The notes under the pieces are model-generated. The model was given only the letters and a program-made list of their open reading frames with translations. It did not search any database and had not been told where the DNA came from. Below are positions 35,859-44,906 of a stretch of DNA of 58,139 nucleotides, piece after piece; position 1 is the stretch's first letter, and each line of letters opens with the position of its first letter. The position numbers and the translations under genes are program-made. This DNA comes from an uncultured Myxococcales bacterium (GTDB lineage Bacteria > Myxococcota_A > UBA9042 > DTJE01). The stretch is from NCBI GenBank assembly GCA_903847405.1, contig CAINDP010000242.1, positions 1 through 58,139 of the forward strand. Reading direction: 5' to 3'.

Positions 35859-36842
35859 TCAGGCCTTGCGGCGCACCGACGGCGGGAACAGGTCGGACAT
35901 CGACGTCCCGTCGTGGATGCACCCGATGGCCCGGGCGAACAGCGAGGACAGGTCCAGGACCTCGAAGCGCTCCTCGTGGCCGATGATCTTGGCCGCGATC
36001 GGCACCGTGTTCCCGACGATGATGCGCTCGATGGGGCTGTTCACCAGCTTCTCCACCGCGTTGCCCGAAAACACCGGGTGGACCGCCGCGGCCACGACCT
36101 TGCGGGCGCCGACTTCCAGCAGCTTGTGGGCCGCTTCCACCAGCGTGCCGCCCGTGGTGATTTCGTCGTCCACGATCAGGCAGTTCCGGCCCTTCACGTC
36201 GCCGATGACCTGGCGGACGACGGGCTTCTCGGAGTGGTCCATGCGCGCCTTGTCCATGATGGCCACGGGCATGCGCAGTTCGTCGGCGTAGTAGGCGAAG
36301 GCCTTGGCCGCGCCCGCGTCGCCGAACACCAGGACCCAGTCCTCCTTGGCTTCCTGCTTGAACAGCACGTTGTTGAAGTACTCGAAGAAGATCGGCGCGG
36401 CCAGCAGTTGATCCATGGGGATCCGGAAGAAGCCCATGATCTGCGGCGAGTGCAGGTTCATCCCCAGCACGCGGTCGGCGCCGGCGGTCTGCAGCAGGTC
36501 CGCGACCAGGCGGGCCGCCACGGAAATGCGGGGCTCGTCCTTCTTGTCGCTGCGGCAGTAGGGGTAGTAGGGCAGCACCGCGGTGATGCGGGCCGCACTG
36601 GCGTACTTCAGCGCGTCGATCAGGATCAGCAGTTCGACCAGGTTGTCGTTGACCGGGCTGGACGAGGTCTGAACGACGAACACGTCCTTTTCGCGGACGT
36701 TGTCCTGCAGACGGACCATGATGTTTTCGTTGGAAAACTTGATGGTCTCGCTGCGTCCCAGCGGCTTGCCCATGTGGTCGGCGATGCGCTGGCCGAGGTC
36801 CGGATGAGACGTTCCCGAGAAGACGATCATGTCGGCTTTCAT
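35859..36842 (-). CDS. prs: Ribose-phosphate pyrophosphokinase
   Basis: The 327-residue product makes PRPP from ribose 5-phosphate and ATP. It has MIVFSGTSHPDLGQRIADHM, NENIMVRLQDNVREKDVFVVQ, YYPYCRSDKKDEPR, MNLHSPQIMGFF and the PRPP loop LIVDDEITTGGTL. Compared with the common bacterial form (RQDRKDRPR, HAAQIQGFF and DDMIDTGGT), several motifs differ. These differences are shared by a divergent branch of the family. GGAGG precedes ATG 36842. Followed by thiI after 25 nt. Confidence 0.93.
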   Translation of the reverse strand: MKADMIVFSGTSHPDLGQRIADHMGKPLGRSETIKFSNENIMVRLQDNVREKDVFVVQTSSSPVNDNLVELLILIDALKYASAARITAVLPYYPYCRSDKKDEPRISVAARLVADLLQTAGADRVLGMNLHSPQIMGFFRIPMDQLLAAPIFFEYFNNVLFKQEAKEDWVLVFGDAGAAKAFAYYADELRMPVAIMDKARMDHSEKPVVRQVIGDVKGRNCLIVDDEITTGGTLVEAAHKLLEVGARKVVAAAVHPVFSGNAVEKLVNSPIERIIVGNTVPIAAKIIGHEERFEVLDLSSLFARAIGCIHDGTSMSDLFPPSVRRKA

Positions 36843-36946
36843 GTGGAGCCTCCGATCCTGCGAGAGGTTCGCAAGGGCGGGGCCTTTATAGACCCGAGGC
36901 GGCCTGCCGTCAACCGGTGAGGGGTGTTTTGCGGGGGGCGAAAAGC

Positions 36947-39900
36947 CTACTGGACGCAGCCCGGGATGGACCTGTGGGTGCACAGGCCGTCGATGGGATT
37001 GCACGCGTCGACCGTGCAGGTGTTCCCGTCGCTGCAGTTCCTGGCGAAGTGCTGGACGAACCCCGTGACGTCGTCGCAGACGTCCAGCGTGCACTTGTTG
37101 AGGTCGTCGATGACCTTCGCCGTGAACACGCAGGCGCCGGTGGACGGGTTGCAGGAGTCGACCGTGCAGGGGGCGCCGTCGTTGCAGATCTTGCGGTCGT
37201 GCTTGCAGCGGCCCGTGGCCGTGTCGCAACTGTCCACGGTGCACAGGTCGTTGTCGTCGCAGTCCCTGGGGTCGTGCACGCAGCCCACGCCCGGATCGCA
37301 GCCGTCCACGGTGCAGATCAGGTCGTCGGCGCAGTCCTTGGGAGTGATGTTGCACGCGCCCGACGCGGAGTCGCAGGTCGCGACGGCGCAGAGGTTCGGC
37401 GCCAGGCAGGTCGCCGCCCGGTGGACACACTCGCCCGTGGTGCGGTTGCAGGAATCCACGGTGCAGGCGTCGCCGTCGTCGCAGTTCTTGTCCGTGTTGA
37501 TGCAGAGGGTCGTGTACCAGTCGCAGGCGTCGACGGTGCAGGGGTTGTTGTCGTTGCAGCTCTTGGCGGCGTTCACGCAGGCGTTGGAGGCGTTGCAGGT
37601 GTCGGTCGTGCAGCCGTTTCCGTCGCCGCAGTCGGCGTTGCCGCTGCAGGCCGGCGTGGGCCGGAAGGAGCAGCCCGCGGCGGGCAGGCAGGTGTCCTGC
37701 GTGGCCGCGTTCTCGTCGTCGCAGACCGCGGCGTCGTGCACGCAGCCGCCTTCCGCCGGGGAGCAGCGGTCCGTGGTGCACGGGTTGCCGTCGTCACAGT
37801 TCACCAGCGTGGCCTCGCAGCCGCAGGTGTTCGGGTTGCAGGTTTCCGCCGTGCAGGGGTTGCTGTCGTCGCACGTGATCGGCGACTGCAGGCACAGGCC
37901 CGTGAGGGAGTCGCAGATGGCCTGGGTGCAGCAGTCCGTGGGCACGCAGGCGATGCCCGTGTTGACGCACTTTCCGTCCGTGCAGTAGTCCGTCGTGCAG
38001 GCATTGCCGTCGTCGCAGGTCAGGGGCTCGTACAGGCAGGTGCCCGAAACCGGGTTGCAGCGGTCGGCGGTGCATCCGTTCTTGTCATCGCAGACGATGG
38101 CCGTGTGGACGCAGTTCCCGTTGCGCTGGTCGCAGGAATCGACCGTGCAGGGGTTGTTGTCGTCGCACTGGGTCGGGGAATGCACGCAGCCCGTGTTCGG
38201 GTCGCAGGCGTCCTGGGTGCAGGGGTTGCCGTCCGAGCATTCCAGTTGGGAGTACTGGCAGCCGCCCGTGACGGGGTTGCACGAGTCGAACGTGCAGGGA
38301 TTCGCGTCGTTGCACGTCACCGGGACGAACGCGCAGTTTCCGGTCAGCGGGTTGCAGGTGTCCAGGGTGCAGGCCGAGCTGTCGTTGCAGGGCTTCATGA
38401 CCGACGTGCACGTGCCCGTCGTGTCCTGGCACAGGTCCGTGGTGCACGCGTTGCCGTCGTCGCAGATCGTCGGCAGTTTCGTGTACTCGCAATTGCCGGT
38501 GCCCGAACTGCAGGCGGCCTTCTCGCACTTGTTGCCCTTGAAGCACTGCTGGTTGGTCACGCACTTCGGGCAGGTCGTCCCGTTGGTCTTGTAGGCGTGC
38601 CGGCAGCCGATGATCGGGTCGCAGGTGTCCGTCGTGCAGGGGTCGTTGTCGTTGCACGTGCTGGTGATGTCCGTGTGGACGCACCCGGTGGCCGGGCTGC
38701 AACTGTCGGCCGTGCAGAGGTTCGCGTCCATGCACGAAATCTGCTCGAACTTGCAGGCGCCCGTCCCGGCGTCGCACGAGTCCGAGGTGCAGTCGTTCTG
38801 ATCGTCGCACACGATCGTCTTGTACACGCAACTGCCCGTCCAGACGTCGCACGAGGCCGTCGTGCACGGCGGGCCCAGGTCGCAGGTCTTGTCGAACACG
38901 ACGCACTCCCCGCTGAGCGGCGAGCAGAGGTCGTCGGAGCAGAGGTTCCCGTCGTTGCAGACGACCGGCTTCCACTCGCACAGGCCGGTCAACTGGTCGC
39001 AACTGTCGGTCGTGCAGGGATTCCCGTCTTCGCAGTCGATCGGCAGGGTCCCGCACTCGCCGGTCCGCGCGTCGCAGAAGTCATCCGTGCAGCGGTTCAG
39101 GTCGTCGCAGGCCTTCGGGGTGAACTTGCACAGGCCCGTGGCCGGCTCGCAGGCGTCCTGGGTGCAGGGGTTTCCGTCGTCGCAGAAACTCAGCCGGTAC
39201 GTGCAGGTGCCGGTCCGCGAATCGCACAGGTCCTGCGTGCACTTGTTGCCGTCGTTGCAGTTCGTCGGGCGGTACACGCACTCGCCGGTGTCGGGATCGC
39301 AGGTGTCGGTGGTGCACAGGTTGCGGTCGTCGCACGGCCTGGGGATGTGGATGCACGAGCCGTTGATCGGGTCGCAGCGGTCCAGCGTGCACTTCAGGCC
39401 GTCGTCGCAGGCCTTGCCGCAGACGTAGCTGCAGACGCCGCTGGCGACGTCGCACTTCGGGGTGACGCACTTGTTGCTGTCCTGGGGGTCAGCGCACATC
39501 GCGTCTGTGGTGCACTTGAAGCCCGCGCACTCCGGCACGGCCACGTTCTTGAACTTGATGTAGACCTCGCCGCCGCAAACGGTGTCGCACGAATCGGTGG
39601 TGCACTTGTTGCCGTCGTTGGCGAAGACCGGCGTGTAGATGCACTTGCCGCCGGTGTCGCACGAGTCGTACGTGCAGGGGTTGCCGTCGTTGCAGTTGAA
39701 GCGCGTGTGCCCGCACTGGCCGTTCGCCGGGTCGCAGTAGTCCATCGTGCAGGGGTCGTTGTCCTCGCAGTTCTTGATGTCCCACCGGCACTTGCCCAGG
39801 ACGCCCGAGGTCTTGTCGCACACCCCGGTGGTGCAGGGGTTCGTGTCCACGCATTCCGTGTCCAGGGTGCAGCCGTCGCAGGGCGGGGCCGAAATCCTGC

Positions 39901-42427
39901 TGTGGATGCAGCCGACGCCCTGGACGCAGGTGTCGGAGGTGCACTGGTTGTCGTCGTCGCAGAGTTCGTAGCGGTACTCGCAGGTGCCCGAGGACGGCTC
40001 GCAGTAGTCATGCGTGCAGGGGTCCTGGTCGTCGCACGCGACTGCCGTGAACTTGCACGTGCCGGTCGCCGGGTCGCAGACGTCGTTCGTGCAGCGCAGG
40101 GCGTCGTCGCAGAACATCGCCTCGTGGACGCACCCGACCTGGGCGCCGCACAGGTCGACCGTGCACAGGTTGCCGTCGTCGCAGTTCTTCTGGGTGAAGC
40201 GGCACGTGCACGAATCCAGCATGCACTGGCCGGTCTGGCACTTGTTGCCGGGGTCGTTGCAGGTCAAGGGCACCCACTCGCACAGGCCCTTCGGGTCCAC
40301 CTCGCTGTTGCACCGGCCGATCGTGCAGCAGTCCGGCGTCAGGTAGCATTCCGTGTCCTGGCCGTCGGGGCAGTGCTGGCAGGTCGGCAGGGGCGTGTGC
40401 TTGCACTCGCCGGTGCCCACGACGCAGGAATCCGTCGTGCACGAATCCTGGTCGTCGCAGTCGATCGGCGAGGAGATGCAGACCAGCGACGACGGGTCGC
40501 AGCGGGCCGTGAAGCACGGGTCGGTCTGGGCCCCGGCGCAGGTCGTGTCGTCGCCGGCCGTGCAGGTGACGCAGGCGGGCGGCGGGTTCGGGACCAGTTC
40601 GTAGGTGCAGCCGCCGGTCACCGCGTCGCAACCGTCCAGCGTGCACGCGTTGTTGTCGTCGCAGTTCTTGGCGGTCACGTCGCAGACGCCGGTGACGTGG
40701 TTGCAGGACCCGACTTCACACAACAGCGCGGACCGGCACTCCTCGTCCGACCTGCAGGGGGGAGGCGGGCACTCCGTGTTGTCGGAGTGCTGGCAGCCCA
40801 CGCCCGGCAGGCAATAGTCGTACGTGCACAGGTTGTCGTCGTTGCACGCGTTGGTGGCGTGATGGCACTTGCCGGCCACGCAGGTGTCGATCGTGCAGGG
40901 ATTCTTGTCCTCGCAGTCCACGACGCCGTTGGGGCACTCGACGGCGCCGCACACGTCGTTGACGATGGGGGCGAACAGGCAGCCGTCTTCCTTGGTGCAG
41001 GCGTCACGTGTGCAGGCGTCGCGGTCGTCGCAGGGGACGACGGTCAGGATGCAGGGGCCGTTCGGCGTTTCGCAGGTGCCCACGCCGCACTTGCCGATGA
41101 TGGCCTGGCAGTCCACCTCCTTGCAGGGCTCGCCCGTCGGCGGGATTGGGGTGTACACGCAGCCCTGGATGGGATCGCAGGAATCGAACGTCGTTTCGTT
41201 GCTGTCGTCGCAATTCTTGGCGGTGTGCGTGCAGATCAGGCTGACGGCGGCGCAGGCGCCCGTCGCCGAGCCCAGGACGCACCGGTCGATGGTGCAGGCG
41301 TCGTTGTCGCTGCACTCGGCCGAGACTTCGCCCTCGGGGGTGACGGCGGTGCAACCCGTGCAGATGCAGGTGTGGACGCAGCCCGCCAGCGGATCGCACG
41401 TGTCGGAGGTGCAGTCGTCGCCGTCGTCGCAGGGAATGTCCAGGTAGTTGCAGACCTTCGTCAGGCACTGGCCGTTCGCCTGGTCGCAGGTCGATCCTGC
41501 CGGGCAGGTGATCCCGCGGCCGCAGACCACGGTGCCGCTGTCCAGCGGAGTCGCCACGCAGGCGCCTTCTGCGCACAACAGGTTGGGGTTCGTGTCGGCC
41601 GTGTTGCAGTCGGCATCCGCGGTGCAGACGACGCACGGATTCAGCGGATTTTCGATCTTCACGTGATCGCACCGGTAGCCCAGTTCGCTGTCGCCGAGGG
41701 CCGCGCGGCACGTGTCCGTCGTGCAGTTGTTGTAGTCCGAGCACCCGATCGGGGTGTTGAAGACCTGGCCGGTCGTGTCGCAACGGTCGCTGGTGCAGGG
41801 GTTGCTGTCGTCGCACCCGGCGCACAGGACGTGCTTGCAGACCTTGCCCGTGGAGGGGCAGGTGAATTCGTCCAGGCCGTTCACGCCCGGGAGGGGGCAT
41901 GCGACGCACGTGTTCAGCATGCAGGGGTTCGGGCTGTAGCAGTCGGAGTCGTTCTCGCAGGCCGCGCACGGAATTTCGGACTGGTAGATGTGGCTGCAAC
42001 CGCCCTCGACGCTGGCGCTGCAGGCCTGGTCGTAGGTGCAGTCGAAGCCGTCGCTGCAGTTCCGGACCACCAGCGAGCAGCGGCCCTTCGTGCACTTGCC
42101 GGCCGAACAGATGTCGCTGGCGGAGGCGGGACAGTCCTCGTCCTTGGTGCACGGAGGCGTGATCACGTCGGGCGGGACGTCGGTCGTGCCTTCGGCGTCG
42201 GGGATGTCGACGATGACTTCCGGCGCGTCGGGCGCGACGTCCAGATCGCGGGTGCCGACGTCCTCCGGACCGAGATCCTGCACGTCGAGGGTGTCCGCCA
42301 GGATGTCGTCGATGACGTCCTCGTCCTCCGGGCCAAAATCCTGGCCGGGATTCGAGGAGCCGCCGCATGCGACGAACGCCACCGTCAGGAACAGGACCGG
42401 GAACATCCATCGACGACTGCTGGCCAT
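36947..42427 (-). CDS. Giant CTDC-repeat Cys-rich lipoprotein (1826 residues)
   Basis: The signal ends in FVAC (lipobox, Cys21). An acidic Asp/Glu/Pro stalk of about 70 residues follows. Then come dozens of roughly 20-24-residue repeats of the form C-x-D-x-N-x-C-T-x-D-x-C-D-x-x-x-G-x-C, such as CDDGNPCTQDACEPATGLC. These match the CTDC (Dictyostelium-type) repeat known from slime-mould and myxobacterial surface proteins. Each repeat supplies four to six Cys and several Asp, suggesting disulfide-pinned, Ca-binding modules in an extended rod. GGAGG lies directly before ATG 42427. The 5' leader carries palindromic element copy 2. The role is probably cell-surface adhesion or a stalk; no catalytic domain is seen. 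Confidence 0.88.
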   Translation of the reverse strand: MASSRRWMFPVLFLTVAFVACGGSSNPGQDFGPEDEDVIDDILADTLDVQDLGPEDVGTRDLDVAPDAPEVIVDIPDAEGTTDVPPDVITPPCTKDEDCPASASDICSAGKCTKGRCSLVVRNCSDGFDCTYDQACSASVEGGCSHIYQSEIPCAACENDSDCYSPNPCMLNTCVACPLPGVNGLDEFTCPSTGKVCKHVLCAGCDDSNPCTSDRCDTTGQVFNTPIGCSDYNNCTTDTCRAALGDSELGYRCDHVKIENPLNPCVVCTADADCNTADTNPNLLCAEGACVATPLDSGTVVCGRGITCPAGSTCDQANGQCLTKVCNYLDIPCDDGDDCTSDTCDPLAGCVHTCICTGCTAVTPEGEVSAECSDNDACTIDRCVLGSATGACAAVSLICTHTAKNCDDSNETTFDSCDPIQGCVYTPIPPTGEPCKEVDCQAIIGKCGVGTCETPNGPCILTVVPCDDRDACTRDACTKEDGCLFAPIVNDVCGAVECPNGVVDCEDKNPCTIDTCVAGKCHHATNACNDDNLCTYDYCLPGVGCQHSDNTECPPPPCRSDEECRSALLCEVGSCNHVTGVCDVTAKNCDDNNACTLDGCDAVTGGCTYELVPNPPPACVTCTAGDDTTCAGAQTDPCFTARCDPSSLVCISSPIDCDDQDSCTTDSCVVGTGECKHTPLPTCQHCPDGQDTECYLTPDCCTIGRCNSEVDPKGLCEWVPLTCNDPGNKCQTGQCMLDSCTCRFTQKNCDDGNLCTVDLCGAQVGCVHEAMFCDDALRCTNDVCDPATGTCKFTAVACDDQDPCTHDYCEPSSGTCEYRYELCDDDNQCTSDTCVQGVGCIHSRISAPPCDGCTLDTECVDTNPCTTGVCDKTSGVLGKCRWDIKNCEDNDPCTMDYCDPANGQCGHTRFNCNDGNPCTYDSCDTGGKCIYTPVFANDGNKCTTDSCDTVCGGEVYIKFKNVAVPECAGFKCTTDAMCADPQDSNKCVTPKCDVASGVCSYVCGKACDDGLKCTLDRCDPINGSCIHIPRPCDDRNLCTTDTCDPDTGECVYRPTNCNDGNKCTQDLCDSRTGTCTYRLSFCDDGNPCTQDACEPATGLCKFTPKACDDLNRCTDDFCDARTGECGTLPIDCEDGNPCTTDSCDQLTGLCEWKPVVCNDGNLCSDDLCSPLSGECVVFDKTCDLGPPCTTASCDVWTGSCVYKTIVCDDQNDCTSDSCDAGTGACKFEQISCMDANLCTADSCSPATGCVHTDITSTCNDNDPCTTDTCDPIIGCRHAYKTNGTTCPKCVTNQQCFKGNKCEKAACSSGTGNCEYTKLPTICDDGNACTTDLCQDTTGTCTSVMKPCNDSSACTLDTCNPLTGNCAFVPVTCNDANPCTFDSCNPVTGGCQYSQLECSDGNPCTQDACDPNTGCVHSPTQCDDNNPCTVDSCDQRNGNCVHTAIVCDDKNGCTADRCNPVSGTCLYEPLTCDDGNACTTDYCTDGKCVNTGIACVPTDCCTQAICDSLTGLCLQSPITCDDSNPCTAETCNPNTCGCEATLVNCDDGNPCTTDRCSPAEGGCVHDAAVCDDENAATQDTCLPAAGCSFRPTPACSGNADCGDGNGCTTDTCNASNACVNAAKSCNDNNPCTVDACDWYTTLCINTDKNCDDGDACTVDSCNRTTGECVHRAATCLAPNLCAVATCDSASGACNITPKDCADDLICTVDGCDPGVGCVHDPRDCDDNDLCTVDSCDTATGRCKHDRKICNDGAPCTVDSCNPSTGACVFTAKVIDDLNKCTLDVCDDVTGFVQHFARNCSDGNTCTVDACNPIDGLCTHRSIPGCVQ

Positions 42428-42440
42428 GTCGGACCTCCTA

Positions 42441-42516
42441 TCCTCCCGAGCGCGCAGGCAGAGGCGACGGGTTTCCAATGGAAACTCACGCCGCAGCCGA
42501 AGCCGCCTCGGGACGA
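42441..42516 (+). repeat. Palindromic element, copy 2 (5' leader of giant lipoprotein gene)
   Basis: Arms TCCTCCCGAG (42441-42450) and CTCGGGACGA (42507-42516) pair with one mismatch. Inside, GGCG/CGCC (42463-42466, 42489-42492) encloses GTTTCC-AAT-GGAAAC (42471-42485). The stem is identical to the other copies while the triloop is AAT rather than GCA. The element ends 13 nt from the start codon on the transcript, so folding would crowd the ribosome binding site. Confidence 0.85.
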
Positions 42517-42599
42517 TCCAGGGACTGTGGACGACGCGACACCGCACCCTGGGACAGGATTCCCAGCCTGGAAAAGCACGGGTCACTCGCAACGCGGGA

Positions 42600-42629
42600 A
42601 TTTTATCAGATTGGACGGGTTCCCGACAA
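42600..42629 (-). promoter_or_regulatory. Predicted promoter of the giant lipoprotein gene
   Basis: On the minus strand TTGTCG (42629-42624), an 18-nt spacer and TAAAAT (42605-42600). The transcript would carry a leader of about 165 nt that contains the palindromic element. Confidence 0.45.
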
Positions 42630-42770
42630 TTCTTTCGCGCGCGAGATAGGGAAGGCCCCGGCCGTGGCCCCCCCCGGGGCGATCCGAGGCTGTCGCAGCC
42701 CTGTCGGCGAATATCGTCCGGGGGGTGCCGTCCAAGGCGGCCGGGAGCAGGTGCGGGAAGGCGCCGGTTC

Positions 42771-42799
42771 TTTACAGGGCATGGCTTTGCACCTACCAT
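42771..42799 (+). promoter_or_regulatory. Predicted promoter of the gene at 42843
   Basis: TTTACA (42771-42776), a 17-nt spacer and TACCAT (42794-42799), nearly the same sequence pattern as the ccm promoter. The start would be near 42806. Confidence 0.5.
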
Positions 42800-42842
42800 C
42801 AGCACGGGTTTCGGGTGCGGCTAAACCAGGATCGGGAGGTGG

Positions 42843-43298
42843 ATGATGAGGACTGCCGGAACGTTCGTCGGGTGCCTGGCGACGGCGCTGCTGCTGTCCA
42901 TGGTGGCGGTTGCGCAGGAGAAGGAGGCGCCGGCCGCGCCGGTCGCACCGCCGACCCCGGACCAGGTCGTGACCGGGGAAATCCGGGTGACCCTGTCGTC
43001 CGACTACGCGAAGGTGCTGGTCGACGGCGAGACCTGGGACGAAAACGAGTTCCTGAACAACGGGCTGCTGCTGATCCTTCATGCGGTGAACCGCACGGTC
43101 GAGCACCGGATCGCCCTGACGCCGATCTACTCCGACCTGGCGCCCGTGGAACTGGTGGTGAAGCCGGAAGACTGGAAGCTGGCCACGGTCGCGAAGAACG
43201 AAAAGATGTGGCGGATCGAGCGCAAGGTGTCCTTCGCCAAGGCGCCTCCGAAGCCCGCTCCGAAGGCCGAGCCGGTTCCCGCGACGCCCGCCCCGTGA
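42843..43298 (+). CDS. Small exported protein, possibly PEGA-like
   Basis: The 151-residue product has a signal peptide (about 1-25, VAVA/QE), a Pro/Ala spacer, one beta domain (EIRVTLSSDYAKVLVDGETWDEN in parts, then APVELVVKPEDWKLATV) and a Pro/Lys tail. The L-S-S-D-Y-A-K-V-L-V-D-G strand resembles PEGA domains, which are short surface beta modules. GGGAGG precedes ATG 42843; ATG 42846 is equally possible. Periplasmic or surface location is predicted. Function unknown. The following 223 nt contain nothing recognisable. Confidence 0.7.
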   Translation: MMRTAGTFVGCLATALLLSMVAVAQEKEAPAAPVAPPTPDQVVTGEIRVTLSSDYAKVLVDGETWDENEFLNNGLLLILHAVNRTVEHRIALTPIYSDLAPVELVVKPEDWKLATVAKNEKMWRIERKVSFAKAPPKPAPKAEPVPATPAP

Positions 43299-43521
43299 CG
43301 CCTCGTTCCTGATTTCACCAACAAACCGGACCTTCGTTCCCCCGGGCCCCTTCACGCGTCCGCCGTCGCGCCGGCCGCAGGTCTGTGCGGGTGCGGGCGG
43401 ATGCCGGTCGATCGGAGGTTCTGCGCGCAAGGGGGGCAGGGTAATGCCGTCGCTGAATTCGATGGGGGGGGCGGAAAAAGGCGGTGCGAATCCGGAAGGG
43501 GCCGGGGAAAGCCGCCCGGGA

Positions 43522-43800
43522 TCAGCCCTTGCCCTTCATGGCCTTCTTGGAGGCCTTCAGGGGGTTGACCTTCTTGGCGACGTCGCCCAGCTTGCGGACC
43601 ACGTGGGTGCCCAGGTTGCAGGAACCGATCATCCACTTCGCGGCCGGGTCGTTGAAGGCCTTGCAGAACTGGCCCTCGCCGATCGTCTGCACGTGGGCGC
43701 AACCCACGCACTGCTCGACGATCTTGTGGGCCGGGTTGCCCGAAAACGTCAGCGGAAGCTTGGCCAGGGCGGCCGGATTCAGTTCCTTCGTCGTCAGCAT
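43522..43800 (-). CDS. PxxKW-family Cys-rich small protein
   Basis: The 92-residue cytoplasmic protein has four Cys arranged C-x2-C (VEQCVGCAHV), then GQFCKAFNDPAAKWMIGSCNLGTHV, which contains the signature P-A-A-K-W and a closing Cys. This is the PxxKW family known mainly from delta-proteobacterial lineages, probably a metal- or cluster-binding protein of unknown role. A basic Lys-rich tail ends it. ATG 43800 is chosen for the family-like N-terminus and a GGAGAC site. Confidence 0.82.
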   Translation of the reverse strand: MLTTKELNPAALAKLPLTFSGNPAHKIVEQCVGCAHVQTIGEGQFCKAFNDPAAKWMIGSCNLGTHVVRKLGDVAKKVNPLKASKKAMKGKG

Positions 43801-43897
43801 CGACTGTCTCCATGGAACCCGGGCGTTCGGCGCAGGCCGACGTCCACCCGGGAACCTTGCGCCGGGGCCGTCCACGGGCCCACGGGCGGTTTCAGGC

Positions 43898-44071
43898 TCA
43901 GGCCTTCGGCACGTCCGAGGCCAGCAGGCCAACGGTAGTCAAGCCCAGCGCCTCGGCCACCTTGGCGGCCTTCACGCGCTCGTCGCGGCGGATTTCACGC
44001 TTGCGGCGGCTTCCGGAACTCACTTTCTTGTTGGCGCGGATCTTCCGCACCTTCTGGGTGTTAGACGGCAT
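43898..44071 (-). CDS. 57-residue very basic small protein
   Basis: A short open frame starts at ATG 44071, seven nucleotides after GGGAGGA, and ends at TGA 43900-43898. The product begins MPSNTQKVRKIRANKKVS and is dominated by Lys/Arg until about residue 35 (SRRKREIRRDERVKAAK). A short hydrophobic end follows (ALGLTTVGLLASDVPKA). The composition suggests ribosome or nucleic-acid association. It lies between the PxxKW gene and the peptidase gene on the same strand. No named family recognised. Confidence 0.7.
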   Translation of the reverse strand: MPSNTQKVRKIRANKKVSSGSRRKREIRRDERVKAAKVAEALGLTTVGLLASDVPKA

Positions 44072-44145
44072 GGCTCGTCCTCCCGAATCCAGGGGCGAGC
44101 AATGATACCGGGAAGCGAGCGGGTGTCAAGACTGAAGACAATGCG

Positions 44146-44832
44146 TCAGTTCCGGGACCCGTTCGCGCGCAGGAGGAAGTACACCAGCGTGAGGATCGCG
44201 GAGGCCGCCGCGGCCACGTAGGTCATCGCCGCGGCGTTCAGCACCGCGGCCACGCCGTCCCGGTCCGAGGAGGACACGAGGCCCAGGGTCGGCAGGATCG
44301 CCTTGGCGCGGCGGGAGGCGTCGAACTCGACGGGCAGCGTGATCAGCGAGAACGCCACGGCCAGCGAGAACAGGCCGATGCCGACCCACGTCAGGCTGGC
44401 GAGGGAGTGCACGACCATGCCGACCATGATGAAGATCCACGACAGCTTCGAACCCCAGATCGCGGCCGGCGCCAGGGTCTGCCGCAGGGCCAGGGGGCCA
44501 TAGGCGGCGGCATGCTGCAGGGCGTGGCCGCACTCGTGGGCGGCGATGCCGGCCGCGGACACCGAGCGTCCACCGTACACCCCGGGCGACAGGCGCAGGA
44601 CCCGGGCCGCAGGGTCGTAGTGGTCGGTCAGGACGCCCTGGACCTCCTCGATCCGGACGGAGTGGAGTCCGTTGCCGGAAAGGATGGCCTTGGCGACCTG
44701 GGCCCCGGTCAGGCCCGAGGACGAGGGGACCGCCGCGTACTTCTTGTAGTTGTGCTTGACCTTCCACTGGGCCCACAGGCTGAGGATCATGGCCGGGGCG
44801 ATCATCAGCAGGTACAGGGGATCGAAGATCAC
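44146..44832 (-). CDS. YugP-like membrane zinc metallopeptidase
   Basis: The 228-residue product has an N-terminal span (LYLLMIAPAMILSLWAQW), the zinc motif H-E-C-G-H (AGIAAHECGHALQH) and two or three further spans. LTGAQVAKAIL, RLSPGVYGGRSV and LPVEFDASRRAKAIL are family hallmarks. Members are thought to act in membrane protein quality control. Start GTG 44832 follows GGAGG. Catalytic His and Glu are present. Confidence 0.9.
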   Translation of the reverse strand: MIFDPLYLLMIAPAMILSLWAQWKVKHNYKKYAAVPSSSGLTGAQVAKAILSGNGLHSVRIEEVQGVLTDHYDPAARVLRLSPGVYGGRSVSAAGIAAHECGHALQHAAAYGPLALRQTLAPAAIWGSKLSWIFIMVGMVVHSLASLTWVGIGLFSLAVAFSLITLPVEFDASRRAKAILPTLGLVSSSDRDGVAAVLNAAAMTYVAAAASAILTLVYFLLRANGSRN

Positions 44833-44906
44833 GGGTCAACCTCCGGAAAAATCCACCGGACTCACAAATGGGGCCCGGCGGGGCTGGTGTCAACGTCCCC
44901 CGACCC

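Larger units (their letters stand above)
42428..42842. other. 415-nt divergent intergenic region
   Basis: It lies between the giant lipoprotein gene (minus) and the gene at 42843 (plus). It holds the ribosome binding site of the giant gene (42431-42439), palindromic element copy 2, a hairpin CTGGGA/TCCCAG (42549-42554, 42561-42566) in the predicted leader, and two predicted promoters facing away from each other. No further gene is seen. Confidence 0.7.

Noticed and set aside
36917-42649. Very long open frame on the plus strand opposite the giant lipoprotein gene
   Set aside because: It lacks domain features, is Val/Ala/Arg-rich as expected of an antisense shadow of a Cys/Asp repeat gene, and the minus-strand frame has signal, repeats and ribosome binding site.
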